DNA from: G965207335 sp965222825
GTDB taxonomy: Bacteria; Pseudomonadota; Gammaproteobacteria; PS1; Pseudothioglobaceae
Reading direction: 5' to 3'
DNA length: 64,000 nucleotides
NCBI GenBank assembly: GCA_965222825.1
Contig: OZ244964.1
Span: 1,178,001-1,242,000 of the forward strand
The translations under genes and the position numbers were made by a program. Within the stretch, counting starts at the first letter, position 1. The number at the start of each line of letters is the position of its first letter. This document shows positions 19,214-28,453 of the stretch, piece by piece. The notes below the pieces were generated by a model that was not told the origin of the DNA, did not search any database, and saw only the letters and a program-made list of their open reading frames with translations.

Positions 19214-19296
19214 AGAGGCAAAGCTGGAAGTTGTAAAAACAACAACTTCTACAGAGTTAAGCCTTGCCTCTACTTTACCACGGGCAAGGCCCGTGG
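19214..19296. repeat. Nested hairpin plus GC-rich hairpin before gpsA
   Basis: The outer arms AGAGGCAAAG (19214) and CCTTGCCTCT (19262) enclose an inner stem GAAGTTGT (19227) and ACAACTTC (19242) with a 7-base loop. Immediately after lies CCACGGGC-AAG-GCCCGTGG (19278-19296), followed by a weak T-tract. The GC-rich stem is striking against this background. It may end the rhodanese transcript, shape the gpsA leader, or be a mobile palindrome. Confidence 0.7.
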
Positions 19297-19320
19297 CTAA
19301 AAAATTTTAACATAAATAGT

Positions 19321-20280
19321 ATGACTAAGTCTAATATAGCTATAATAGGTGCTGGAAAATGGGGCTCTGCCTTAGCTCTATCTTTGGCTGATAAATATAA
19401 AATACAACTATATTGCTATAATAAACAAGAATTAGATAATGCTAATAATTTAGTTAAAGAAAACATTAACCCAACACTTGATATAAAAGTTATAAGCAAA
19501 TGTAAGGTAATATTAATTGTAGTATCTAGTGATGTTTTTTGTAACACCTTGGATAAAATAGCACCACACATAACAGCTAGTAGTAAAATAGCTTGGGCAA
19601 CAAAGGGGTTTGATACCATAAATAAGCAGTTAATGCACCAAACTTTTGAGAGAAAATTACCAAACTATATTGCTACTTTAATATCAGGTCCTAGTTTTGC
19701 TGATGAAGTAGTTAAGAAAAAACTAACAACTCTAGTAGTTAGTAGTAAAGACAACGATAATAATAAATATTGGGCAAATATTATTAAGACTAAATACATA
19801 AGAGCATATACTAACAATGATATTATAGGTGCACAAATAGGCGGAGCTGTGAAAAATATTTTAGCCATAGCATCTGGTATTATCGCTGGACTTAAATACG
19901 GTGCTAATACTCAAGCTGCCCTAATAACTAGAGGCTTAGCAGAGATTACTAGATTTGGTATAGTTTTAGGTGCGAAACAAGAGACTTTTATGGGATTAAC
20001 TGGTATTGGTGATTTAGTGCTAACCTGCTCTGATGATTTGTCAAGAAATAGAAGCTTTGGTAAAAATTTAGTTAAATACAAAAACATAAAAACTGCCATA
20101 AAAAATACCAATGGCATTATAGAGGGATTAAATGCTCTAAATATAACGCTAAAATTAGCAAAAGATAATAATATTGAGCTACCTATTTGTCAGCAGATAT
20201 ATATGATAATCAATAATAATATTACTCCACAACAAGCGATTGATGAACTAATGACTAGAGAGCAAACAGATGAATGGTAG
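19321..20280 (+). CDS. gpsA: Glycerol-3-phosphate dehydrogenase [NAD(P)+]
   Basis: 319 residues from the ATG at 19321, where MTKSNIAIIGAGKWGSALA begins with the Rossmann GxGxxG loop. It makes glycerol-3-phosphate for phospholipids. Other family marks are the ATKGFD segment, ISGPSFADEV, the catalytic Lys in GGAVKNILAIASG, and the LTGIGDLVLTCSDDLSRNRSFG region. A frame extension to a TTG at 19264 runs through the hairpin repeat and is not part of the gene. Confidence 0.96.
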   Translation: MTKSNIAIIGAGKWGSALALSLADKYKIQLYCYNKQELDNANNLVKENINPTLDIKVISKCKVILIVVSSDVFCNTLDKIAPHITASSKIAWATKGFDTINKQLMHQTFERKLPNYIATLISGPSFADEVVKKKLTTLVVSSKDNDNNKYWANIIKTKYIRAYTNNDIIGAQIGGAVKNILAIASGIIAGLKYGANTQAALITRGLAEITRFGIVLGAKQETFMGLTGIGDLVLTCSDDLSRNRSFGKNLVKYKNIKTAIKNTNGIIEGLNALNITLKLAKDNNIELPICQQIYMIINNNITPQQAIDELMTREQTDEW

Positions 20281-20400
20281 TATAAGTAATGCTAAACTAT
20301 GTTTTGGTGTTAAGTTTACTATTTTTTATATGAAAGACTTAAAATTATATTATATTATTACAAACTTATATTATAATAGTTTTTTTGTGGGAGAGAAATT

Positions 20401-20985
20401 ATGAAAAAAATTGCTTTAGTATTATTATTATTTTTTGCTGTTTCAACTTATACACTAGCTGTTAATAAATACATTGTTGATAGTAATAATTCGTTTGTTA
20501 ATTTTGCTACTATTAAAAAACAGTTTGTAGTTGAGCCAGCTCTTATATCTAACATAAGTGGCAATATATCTAAGTTAGGGGAGATTAAAATAGTAGTTGA
20601 TTTAAATAGTGTTGATACTAATATTGGCATAAGAAATACTAGATTAAAAAATATATTTTTTAATATCGCTAAATTTCCTAAGGCAATAATAAGTGCAAAA
20701 ATTGACCCAAAAGTTATAAAAAAAATAGCTTATTACAAAAAAATGACAATACCAGCTAGTCTGGAGTTTTATGGTGCTAAAAAAGACATTAAATTAGATA
20801 TTTTAGTGGCAAAAGTTTATCGTAGCCACCTACTTGTTAGCTCAATTAAACCTATAGTTATTAACGCTAATGATTATGGCATACCTAATAAAAATTTACT
20901 AGCACTAGCAAAAACAGTAGGAGGTTTATCTATTTCAAATAAAGCTGGTGTTAATTTTGTTATAGCGTTTAAAAAAGATAAATAA
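20401..20985 (+). CDS. Secreted YceI-family lipid-binding protein
   Basis: 194 residues with a signal peptide (LVLLLFFAVSTYTLA) and the YceI fold, a lipocalin-like barrel that binds polyisoprenoids such as quinones. Visible family features are the N-terminal YIVDSNNSFVNF, the VDLNSVDTNIGIRNTRLKN stretch and the late SSIKPIVINANDYGI. The ligand is unknown. The gene has its own signals: TATAAT at 20372-20377 and a GGGAGA ribosome binding site at 20390. Confidence 0.85.
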   Translation: MKKIALVLLLFFAVSTYTLAVNKYIVDSNNSFVNFATIKKQFVVEPALISNISGNISKLGEIKIVVDLNSVDTNIGIRNTRLKNIFFNIAKFPKAIISAKIDPKVIKKIAYYKKMTIPASLEFYGAKKDIKLDILVAKVYRSHLLVSSIKPIVINANDYGIPNKNLLALAKTVGGLSISNKAGVNFVIAFKKDK

Positions 20986-21108
20986 ATTAGTATTAGGCTT
21001 ACTAAATAACAAATATCGCAAATTTATAACTCTGTTATTACCCATACCGATAAAAATGTTAAGATATGCCTATTTGGCTCAAGATTAGATGATAAGGCAA
21101 AAGGTGAT
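20986..21108 (+). pseudogene. N-terminal fragment of a minimal nucleotidyltransferase gene
   Basis: In the frame of the next gene the sequence reads ISIRLTK, stop (21007-21009), QISQIYNSVI, then VKICLFGSRLDDKAKGD. LTKQQI...FGSR.DD.AKGGDID is the start of small MNT-type nucleotidyltransferase proteins, which normally continue GGDIDL. Here it runs straight into KFDAHVQRSVPFY of the following methyltransferase. This looks like a deletion scar joining two genes. Confidence 0.6.
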
Positions 21109-21144
21109 GTTGTTGATAAATTTGATGCACATGTTCAAAGATCT

Positions 21145-21768
21145 GTGCCTTTTTACTTAGAAGGTCATAATACTATATGTGAACTAGGCGATTTTTTTAT
21201 AAAAGATAATTCTACTGTATATGAAATAGGATGTTCTACTGGGACATTGTCTTTAAAATTATCAAAGCATAATAACAATAAAAAAAATGCCAAATTTATT
21301 GGTGTTGATATTGAAAAAGATATGATAGATTATGCTAATAATAATTTAATAAAAACAAAAATAACCAATATTTATTTTGAGTGTGGCGACATTGTAAATA
21401 TAAAACTAAAAAAATCTGATTTTATAGTTTGCTATTACACTGTGCAGTTTATTCCTACCGCTGTAAGACAAAAAGTAATTGATAAAATTTATCAAGCATT
21501 AAATTGGGGTGGTGCTTTTATTATGTTTGAAAAAGTAAGAGCACAAGATGCTAGATTCCAAGATATAATAACCTCTCTTTATACTAACTATAAACTGCAA
21601 AAAGGTTATAGTGCAGATGAAATTATTGCTAAATCTATGAGTTTAAAGGGTGTATTAGAACCATTTTCTACAAAAGGTAATATTGATATGTTAAAAAGGT
21701 CTGGTTTTGTTGATATTATTACTGTGCAAAAATATTTATCTTTTGAAGGGTTTTTAGCAATAAAATGA
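21145..21768 (+). CDS. SAM-dependent methyltransferase, CmoA-like, N-terminus disturbed
   Basis: 207 residues from the GTG at 21145. The SAM motif is VYEIGCSTGTLSLKL, followed by GVDIEKDMIDYA. The fold and the tail resemble CmoA-type methyltransferases. The frame continues upstream as DVVDKFDAHVQRSVPFY, which also looks like family sequence (KFD.HV.RSVPFY), so the true start may be lost to the deletion at about 21106 or be non-canonical. It overlaps the next gene by 4 bp. The position in a polysaccharide operon suggests a carbohydrate or metabolite substrate. Confidence 0.78.
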   Translation: MPFYLEGHNTICELGDFFIKDNSTVYEIGCSTGTLSLKLSKHNNNKKNAKFIGVDIEKDMIDYANNNLIKTKITNIYFECGDIVNIKLKKSDFIVCYYTVQFIPTAVRQKVIDKIYQALNWGGAFIMFEKVRAQDARFQDIITSLYTNYKLQKGYSADEIIAKSMSLKGVLEPFSTKGNIDMLKRSGFVDIITVQKYLSFEGFLAIK

Positions 21769-22832
21769 ATCAAAAGTTAGTAGAAGATCTTAATAAATCT
21801 ATAAAAAGTATACTATCAAACAAAATAAAAACCGATTATGGTGATTGGGAAAGTAGGGCACTAGGGGAATTATTTAAAATTGTTGATAATAAACAAAATA
21901 TTATAGAGTCTAAAATTAGAAATTTTATTGGCTCAAATCTTTATGTATCGGACTCACCATCCGCCTCTATTCGTGGATTTTCTAGTAATAATAAATGGTT
22001 TTTATTATTAATGCGATTATTGCAAATAGTTACTGGTGCAAAAAGAGGTGAGGTAAAAGAGGCAAAAATAACATTTAATACACTAAAAGATGATGCTTTA
22101 GGATTATTAAAAAAATACCCAATGCCAGAAACAGGTAACCCATTTAAAATTTATTATAAAAGCACTTCATTTACTAATCGTTATTTACGACATATTTATT
22201 TTTTATCTACTTTTAAAAAAGAATTAAATTCACTACTGAATAATGATATATTGACAATGAATATTGGTTCTAGTTATGGAGTTTTTCAATGTTTACTTAA
22301 GAAAGAAATACCTAAATCTCAACATATATTGGTTGATATTCCAGGTCAACTCATATTAGCACAATACTATCTACAAACAGAATTCCCTGATGCAAAAATA
22401 GCAAGTATAACTGATATTGATGTTGAAGACGAAATTAATGAGCAATTTATTAAAAAATATGATTTTGTTTTATTGCCAACTAATCAGTATAATAAATTAA
22501 ATATAAATAATATTGATTTGGTAACTAATTTTGTATCTTTTGTGGAAATGCCAAAAGAGTGGTTTAATATATATAAAAATTCCAAAGCATTTATATATGC
22601 AAAATATTTTTATACAGTTAATCGCTATGATTCTTACCCTACTTACACAAGTAATACTACAATACTAGACTTTCCTATTGATAAATATCAAAAAATACTT
22701 TTTAGAACGCTACCTATTTTGCAATATTACTACATGGGAATAGCCATTTTTTTTAGTAAAAAACAGCATTATCCTTCGTATTTATTTGAGTTTATTGGTC
22801 AGAATAAAACCTTAAATACAACCAATACTTAA
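21765..22832 (+). CDS. Putative sugar O-methyltransferase
   Basis: 355 residues. The middle part contains FKIYYKSTSFTNRYLRHIYF and then a degenerate SAM fold with MNIGSSYGVFQCLL and HILVDIPGQLILAQYYL. This is the layout of the putative sugar O-methyltransferase (NanM-type) family seen in LPS and capsule clusters. The usual Gly-rich motif reads IGSSYG instead of IGGG.G. The C-terminus carries YYYMGIAIFFSK. It is coupled to genes on both sides (ATGA overlap upstream, 3-bp gap downstream). Confidence 0.7.
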   Translation: MNQKLVEDLNKSIKSILSNKIKTDYGDWESRALGELFKIVDNKQNIIESKIRNFIGSNLYVSDSPSASIRGFSSNNKWFLLLMRLLQIVTGAKRGEVKEAKITFNTLKDDALGLLKKYPMPETGNPFKIYYKSTSFTNRYLRHIYFLSTFKKELNSLLNNDILTMNIGSSYGVFQCLLKKEIPKSQHILVDIPGQLILAQYYLQTEFPDAKIASITDIDVEDEINEQFIKKYDFVLLPTNQYNKLNINNIDLVTNFVSFVEMPKEWFNIYKNSKAFIYAKYFYTVNRYDSYPTYTSNTTILDFPIDKYQKILFRTLPILQYYYMGIAIFFSKKQHYPSYLFEFIGQNKTLNTTNT

Positions 22833-22835
22833 TTC

Positions 22836-23450
22836 ATGGCAATAAAAAAACTAGTATTATTTGACTTAGACGGTGTAATACTAGACTCAAAGCACAATAT
22901 GAATATTGCTTGGAATGCCACTTGTAACAAGCATAATATTAATATCTCTTTTGATGATTATTTTGCTAATATTGGGCGGCCATTTAAGGATATTCTAACT
23001 ATTTTAAAAATAGTAGCAAATCAAGATAATATTCATAAAACTTTTCATGACGCTTCTGCGATATTAATTGATAAATCAGTTTTTTTTAAACAGGCAAAAC
23101 AAACACTACAAAACTTAGTTGATAATAATATTAAAATTGGTATTGTAACATCTAAAGATGAGGATAGAACGCATAAAATACTACAGTTATTACAAATAAA
23201 ATTTAACATTGTGCAAACCCCAAACAATAAACTTAGAGGCAAACCCGCACCTGATCATTTGTTATATGCTATGGCAAAGCAAAATATCGCTCCAAAATAT
23301 ACTATTTATGTTGGTGATATGGCAGTTGATTATCAAGCAGCACAAAAAGCTGGCATTGATTATGCACATGCATTGTGGGGTTATGGGCAATGTGATGGCG
23401 AAAATATAGTAAAATTAAGCAAATTTTCTCAATTACTAAATATTATTTAA
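22836..23450 (+). CDS. HAD-family phosphatase in polysaccharide operon
   Basis: 204 residues with LFDLDGVILDSKHN (motif I), IGIVTSKDEDR (motif II), the Lys in RGKPAPDHLL (motif III) and YVGDMAVDYQAAQKAG (motif IV). The cap is of the phosphoglycolate-phosphatase type. Next to a KdsB-like gene it may dephosphorylate a sugar acid phosphate, but it does not resemble the short KdsC, so this is only inference. Its stop overlaps the next ATG. Confidence 0.82.
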   Translation: MAIKKLVLFDLDGVILDSKHNMNIAWNATCNKHNINISFDDYFANIGRPFKDILTILKIVANQDNIHKTFHDASAILIDKSVFFKQAKQTLQNLVDNNIKIGIVTSKDEDRTHKILQLLQIKFNIVQTPNNKLRGKPAPDHLLYAMAKQNIAPKYTIYVGDMAVDYQAAQKAGIDYAHALWGYGQCDGENIVKLSKFSQLLNII

Positions 23451-24184
23451 TGAAAACTGTTGGTATTATTCCTTGTCGTTATCAATCATCGCGTTTCCCC
23501 GGTAAGTCGTTAGCAATTATTAGTGATAAACCTATGATGTGGCATGTTTATCAAAAATCATTGCAATCAAATGTGCTAGATGAAGTTTATATAGCAACAG
23601 ATGATAAAAAAATCCAAGATATTGCTAAACAACATAATATGAATGTAGTTATGACAAGCAGCGTGCATTTAACAGGAACAGATAGAGTAGCAGAGGTAGC
23701 AAAAATTATTACTGCTGATTATTATGTTAATATCCAAGGCGATGAGCCATTACTTGAACCTAGTGCTATTCGTTTGGTAGTAGGTGCAATAATAAAATGT
23801 GATAATCCTCTAATACAAGCAAGTAATGCTTATGCTAAATTACATTTAGCAAATGATGTTGTTGATTCTAATGTGGTTAAAGTAATACTTGATTGTGATA
23901 ATAATGCCCTAGCCTATTCCAGACAGCCTATTCCTTATCCTAAGTCTAATGAAGCACACTACTTAAAACAACTTGGTTTATATGCTTTTAAAAAAAGTGG
24001 CTTGCAAATTTTCTCAGAAAATAAAGCACAATACCTTGAAAAAACCGAAGGCGTTGAAATGTATCGTTTATTAGAGCACGGTTATAAAATAACAATGGTT
24101 GAAACAACTAACCAAGCTATATCAGTAGATACACCAAACGACTTAAAAAGAGTGCAACAAATAATAAATAGTGCATCTCAATAA
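23450..24184 (+). CDS. kdsB: CMP-Kdo synthetase-like cytidylyltransferase
   Basis: 244 residues, close to KdsB. It activates 3-deoxy-manno-octulosonate or a related acid sugar with CTP. Visible motifs are IIPCRYQSSRFPGKSLA, DEVYIATDD, the HLTGTDRVAEVAK segment and NIQGDEPLLEP, as well as AYSRQPIPYP and KTEGVEMYRLLEHG. A second paralogue for core LPS may exist elsewhere; in this operon it could serve a capsule or a Kdo-like sugar. Confidence 0.88.
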   Translation: MKTVGIIPCRYQSSRFPGKSLAIISDKPMMWHVYQKSLQSNVLDEVYIATDDKKIQDIAKQHNMNVVMTSSVHLTGTDRVAEVAKIITADYYVNIQGDEPLLEPSAIRLVVGAIIKCDNPLIQASNAYAKLHLANDVVDSNVVKVILDCDNNALAYSRQPIPYPKSNEAHYLKQLGLYAFKKSGLQIFSENKAQYLEKTEGVEMYRLLEHGYKITMVETTNQAISVDTPNDLKRVQQIINSASQ

Positions 24185-25652
24185 ACAACAATACCACAAA
24201 TTATCTAAGATTTGTGATGAATTATTACTTGCTAAACATACTCCTAAAGAAGTAATAGCAATTACTTATTTACATATAATTCGTGAACATCCTGAACTAC
24301 TAAAACAGTATCTATATTTATTTTATAAACTAACAAAAATAAAGCAATTAAAACAAACTATTGTAAAACAATTTAGATATTTTTTAATATCTTTGCTACG
24401 TTCTATTAGTGCTATATTTAATGCTAAATTTTGGCAAGCATCTGCTGTTATTAAAAATAGTGATGTCCTTTTTGTATCACATTTAATAAATAGCAATTTA
24501 ATTAATAAAAGTGATGATTTTTATTTTGGTAATCTTGCCTGTGAGTTAGAAAAGCAAGGTTTATCAAGTATTATCGCTATGATAAACCATACTAAAAAAA
24601 ACTTAGCTAATAATATCTTTGATAATTACAATAATAAAACCTCAGTGCGTGTAGTGTTGCAAAAAACTCTATCTTTTGTAGCAGAGATGCGTATTTATAT
24701 AGCACAACATAAGGCACGATTATGGTTAAAACAATATATAAACAATGATGAATTTAACAATAGAGTGCAAAAAACAGCGAGTTTAGAAGCCCTATCTTCA
24801 AATACAGCAAATGCACTAAGAATTGAGATGCAAATTGCAGCACTTATTAAAATTATCAAGCCAAAATATTTAATAATTACCTATGAGGGACACGCTTGGG
24901 AGCGTCTGGTATTTGCAGTTGCAAAAAATATAAATGCTAATATTCACTGTATTGCTTATCAACACACAGGGATTTTTAAGCACCAACATGCTATAAGGCG
25001 TTTATTATCTAGTGCCTATAATCCTGATGTTATTTTAACAGCAGGTAGAATATCCCTAGCACAACTTAATGAAAGTCCAAATTTAGCAACTATAACAAAA
25101 TTATGCTTAGGCTCTGTTAAATATAATAAAAAACTAATCATCAATAACAAAAATAATGCTTGTCTTGTTGTGCCAGAGGGGCTTGTATCAGAATGTTTGC
25201 TGCTTTTTGAGCTAAGTTTATCTTGTGCTAAAATAATGCCAAAACAAAAATTTATCTGGCGACTACACCCATCTATTAGTTTTAAAAAACTTAAAAAATA
25301 CAGCAAAATATTTAATAATTTACCCCATAATATATCTTTATCAACTAATACGCTTGAGCTAGATATTAAGCAATGTAATAATGTACTTTATCGTGGTTCA
25401 ACTGCAATAATTAATGCGATTAATGCGGGACTTAAACCTATTTATTATCAAAAATACCAGAACGAAATGACTATTGATCCGCTGTATCAGTTTAATGAAG
25501 GTAAATTTATTGTTAGCAATAGCGATGAATTACAAATAGTATTTACCCAACAAAATGATAGTAAAACCCAACAAAAATTACAAAATTTTGCCCAAGATTT
25601 TTATACCCCACTTAATGCACAGGTATTAGTTGATTTAATAACAAAACAATAA
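24171..25652 (+). CDS. Surface polysaccharide biosynthesis protein
   Basis: 493 residues with no signal peptide, starting at a GTG inside the end of the kdsB-like gene (14-bp overlap). The central part, IKPKYLIITYEGHAWERLVF and AYQHTGIFKHQHAIRR, resembles proteins annotated as surface carbohydrate biosynthesis or transferase-like. The C-terminal half (LVVPEG...FIWRLHPSI) resembles a GT-B-type glycosyltransferase domain. The acceptor and sugar are unknown. It closes the operon. Confidence 0.6.
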   Translation: MHLNKQQYHKLSKICDELLLAKHTPKEVIAITYLHIIREHPELLKQYLYLFYKLTKIKQLKQTIVKQFRYFLISLLRSISAIFNAKFWQASAVIKNSDVLFVSHLINSNLINKSDDFYFGNLACELEKQGLSSIIAMINHTKKNLANNIFDNYNNKTSVRVVLQKTLSFVAEMRIYIAQHKARLWLKQYINNDEFNNRVQKTASLEALSSNTANALRIEMQIAALIKIIKPKYLIITYEGHAWERLVFAVAKNINANIHCIAYQHTGIFKHQHAIRRLLSSAYNPDVILTAGRISLAQLNESPNLATITKLCLGSVKYNKKLIINNKNNACLVVPEGLVSECLLLFELSLSCAKIMPKQKFIWRLHPSISFKKLKKYSKIFNNLPHNISLSTNTLELDIKQCNNVLYRGSTAIINAINAGLKPIYYQKYQNEMTIDPLYQFNEGKFIVSNSDELQIVFTQQNDSKTQQKLQNFAQDFYTPLNAQVLVDLITKQ

Positions 25653-25659
25653 TATAAAA

Positions 25660-27240
25660 CTAAGTGTTTAAATAATCTTCATAATTACCTAAAAAGTAAT
25701 GTGCTCCATCTGTTTTTAACTGAATTATTTTATTGGCTAATGATGATACAAACTCTCTATCGTGGCTTACGAAAACTAGTGTTCCTGCAAAATTATCTAG
25801 CGCTAAGTTTAGTGCTTCAATGGACTCCATATCTAGATGATTAGTAGGCTCATCCATTAAGATAATATTAGGCTTTTTAAGCATAATTTTACCAAATAAC
25901 ATTCTACCCTGTTCCCCACCTGACAAAGCTTTAACTGGTTTATTAGCCTCATCCTTAGAAAATAATAATCTGCCTAAAATTGCTCTAACTGCTTGGGCGT
26001 CATCTGTTTTTTTACGATATTTATTCATCCATTCAAATACAGTCAAATTACTATTAAAATCTTCATTATGGTCTTGTGCGTAATAGCCAATATTATGATT
26101 TTCAGACCATTTTATTTTACCGTTATCAGTTTTTATATCGCCTATCAATACTCTTAATAAAGTAGTTTTACCTATGCCATTTGCACCTATAATAGCTACT
26201 CTATCGCCTACTGCTATGTTAATATTTATATCTTTAAGCACCGCTAAATTAGCAAAACTTTTATTTACATTTTTTACCTCCAAAGCATTTCTATATAGTT
26301 TTTTGTCTTGTTCAAAAATTATATAAGGACTAACCCTGGACGATGGTTTAATATTATCTAGTTGAATATTTTCTAATTGTTTTGCCCTTGAAGTAGCTTG
26401 TTTTGATTTTGAAGCATTGGCAGAAAATCTACTAACAAAATGTTTTAGCTCATTAATTTTATTTTGTTTTTTGGTATTATCTGCTTGTAATTTTTCTTGT
26501 ATTGCTGTTGATGCTACCATAAAATCATCGTAATTACCTTTGAAAATATTTATCGTGCCATAATCTAGGTCTGCCATATGACTACATACACTATTTAAAA
26601 AATGTCTGTCGTGGGATATTATTATCATAGTTGCTTTTCTAGTATTTAAAATACCCTCTAACCAAGTAATAGTATTAATATCTAAGTTGTTTGTTGGCTC
26701 GTCAAGCAATAAAATATCTGGCTCAGAAAATAATGCTTGGGCTAGCAAAACTCTTAATTTAAGTCCAGGAGCAACTTCACTCATTAAACCGTTGTGTAAC
26801 TCTAATGGAATATCAAGCCCTAATAATAACTCACTAGCACTAGATTCTGCCATATACCCATTTAATTCAGCAAATGCTATTTCTAACTCACCAGCACGAA
26901 TGCCTTGCTCCTCCGTCATTGCTGTTATTTTATAAATTTCATCTCTTTGTTTTTTAACTTGCCATAATTCTTTATGTCCTATAATAACAGTATCAATTAC
27001 CTTAAAATCTTCATAGGCAAATTGATCTTGCTGTAATTTACCAATTCTTTGTCCTTCTGTTATACTTATAGTGCCTGATGTTTGCTCTAAGTCTGAACCT
27101 AAAATTTTCATAAATGTTGACTTACCACAACCATTAGCCCCAATTAGACCATAATGATTGCCATCTTGAAATTTTATAGAAATATTTTCAAATAGTGGTT
27201 TAGCACCAAATTGCATAGTAATATTAGCAGTAGATATCAT
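25660..27240 (-). CDS. ybiT: ABC-F family ATPase, YbiT type
   Basis: 526 residues with two ABC ATPase domains and no membrane part, as in ribosome-binding ABC-F proteins. Domain 1 has Walker A GANGCGKST (about residue 36), the divergent signature EVAPGLKLRVLLAQ typical of YbiT, and LLLDEPTNNLD. Domain 2 has GANGIGKTT, LSGGEQGRM and LMDEPTNHLD. An inter-domain linker lies near residues 240-290. It probably acts on stalled translation at the E site. Confidence 0.93.
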   Translation of the reverse strand: MISTANITMQFGAKPLFENISIKFQDGNHYGLIGANGCGKSTFMKILGSDLEQTSGTISITEGQRIGKLQQDQFAYEDFKVIDTVIIGHKELWQVKKQRDEIYKITAMTEEQGIRAGELEIAFAELNGYMAESSASELLLGLDIPLELHNGLMSEVAPGLKLRVLLAQALFSEPDILLLDEPTNNLDINTITWLEGILNTRKATMIIISHDRHFLNSVCSHMADLDYGTINIFKGNYDDFMVASTAIQEKLQADNTKKQNKINELKHFVSRFSANASKSKQATSRAKQLENIQLDNIKPSSRVSPYIIFEQDKKLYRNALEVKNVNKSFANLAVLKDININIAVGDRVAIIGANGIGKTTLLRVLIGDIKTDNGKIKWSENHNIGYYAQDHNEDFNSNLTVFEWMNKYRKKTDDAQAVRAILGRLLFSKDEANKPVKALSGGEQGRMLFGKIMLKKPNIILMDEPTNHLDMESIEALNLALDNFAGTLVFVSHDREFVSSLANKIIQLKTDGAHYFLGNYEDYLNT

Positions 27241-27311
27241 ATTAAAAAAATATTAGAAATAAATTTACAAGGACGAGATTATCCCATAAAATAAATAGCA
27301 TTAAGTAATAT

Positions 27312-28451
27312 ATGAATATAAAAAACACCATAGATATAAAATTACTAATGGTAATTACATTTTTATTGATATTTGGAATATTAATGTCGTTTTCATCATC
27401 AATATATTATTCTGATAAATTAGTCCAGCACCCATTTTATTTTTTTAATAAACAGCTTATTTATCTAGTTATATCATTAGTTGTAGCATTTTTTGTAATT
27501 AAAATTCCAATGCTAAAATACGAACAGTATGCAAAAGTATTATTTGCAATAACGCTGATTTTATTAATGCTAGTATTCGTGCCAATAATAGGTGGCGAAG
27601 TAAAAGGCTCTAATCGTTGGTTGCACTTTGGATTATTTACTTTTCAGCCATCTGAGATGATGAAGTTAGTATTTATTTTATTTATGGCAAGATTATTAGT
27701 TAATTTAGAGTTTGATATGAAAGAAACTATCTGGGGCTGGCTTATAAATACTGGATTATTTATTGTAATTGTTAGTTTGTTGTTATTATTTGAGACAGAT
27801 TTTGGTGCTACTATAATAATAATAACCACAGTAATGGCTATGTTATTTATAGCCCAAGTTAAACTAAGAGGTTTTATAGTAATATCTATTGTTGTTGGTA
27901 TATTATTGGTAACATTAATATCATTTTTTCCAGAACGAATAGCAAGAATTACAGCATTTTTAGATCCTTGGAGTGATCCTTATGGCAAAAGTTATCAATT
28001 AATTCAATCATTAATAGCAATAGGCAATGGCGGCTGGTTTGGCACTGGAATTGGCTCTAGCGTGCAAAAATATAATTTTCTACCAGATGCACATACAGAT
28101 TTTGTATTTGCTATTATTGGTGAAGAATTAGGGGTAATAGGAATGCTAACTGTGCTAATAGCATTTTCTTATATTATTTACCGTGGTATAAAAACATCTA
28201 ATGAAGCATTAAGACAAGATAAAAAATATAATTCATATACTGCATATGGTATTAGTATCTGGTTTTCTTTACAAATTTTTATTCATATTGGAGTCAATAT
28301 TGGTTTATTGCCTACTAAGGGCTTGACTTTGCCATTATTTAGCTACGGTGGCACAAGTATGTTAGTAAGTATAATAGCTTTGACAATACTACTTAGAATT
28401 GATGCCGAAAATAGATACCACTATATAAAACGAGGCGAATATATACCTTAA
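27312..28451 (+). CDS. ftsW: Cell division SEDS glycosyltransferase FtsW
   Basis: 379 residues with about ten membrane helices. Family motifs: GSNRWLHFGLFTFQPSEMMK, then DPWSDPYGKSYQ and FLPDAHTDFVFAIIGEELG, and near the end PLFSYGGTSM. SEDS proteins polymerise lipid II glycan strands. The immediate downstream murG (3-bp gap) marks it as the division member; the elongation paralogue is at 46601. Confidence 0.95.
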   Translation: MNIKNTIDIKLLMVITFLLIFGILMSFSSSIYYSDKLVQHPFYFFNKQLIYLVISLVVAFFVIKIPMLKYEQYAKVLFAITLILLMLVFVPIIGGEVKGSNRWLHFGLFTFQPSEMMKLVFILFMARLLVNLEFDMKETIWGWLINTGLFIVIVSLLLLFETDFGATIIIITTVMAMLFIAQVKLRGFIVISIVVGILLVTLISFFPERIARITAFLDPWSDPYGKSYQLIQSLIAIGNGGWFGTGIGSSVQKYNFLPDAHTDFVFAIIGEELGVIGMLTVLIAFSYIIYRGIKTSNEALRQDKKYNSYTAYGISIWFSLQIFIHIGVNIGLLPTKGLTLPLFSYGGTSMLVSIIALTILLRIDAENRYHYIKRGEYIP

Positions 28452-28453
28452 AA

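Noticed and set aside
19264..19320. N-terminal extension of gpsA from a TTG
   Set aside because: The extension translates a palindromic repeat; the Rossmann start fits the ATG at 19321.
20986..22832. The two methyltransferases as RiPP-modifying enzymes
   Set aside because: They are translationally coupled to sugar-nucleotide and polysaccharide genes and not near a precursor; a carbohydrate role fits better.
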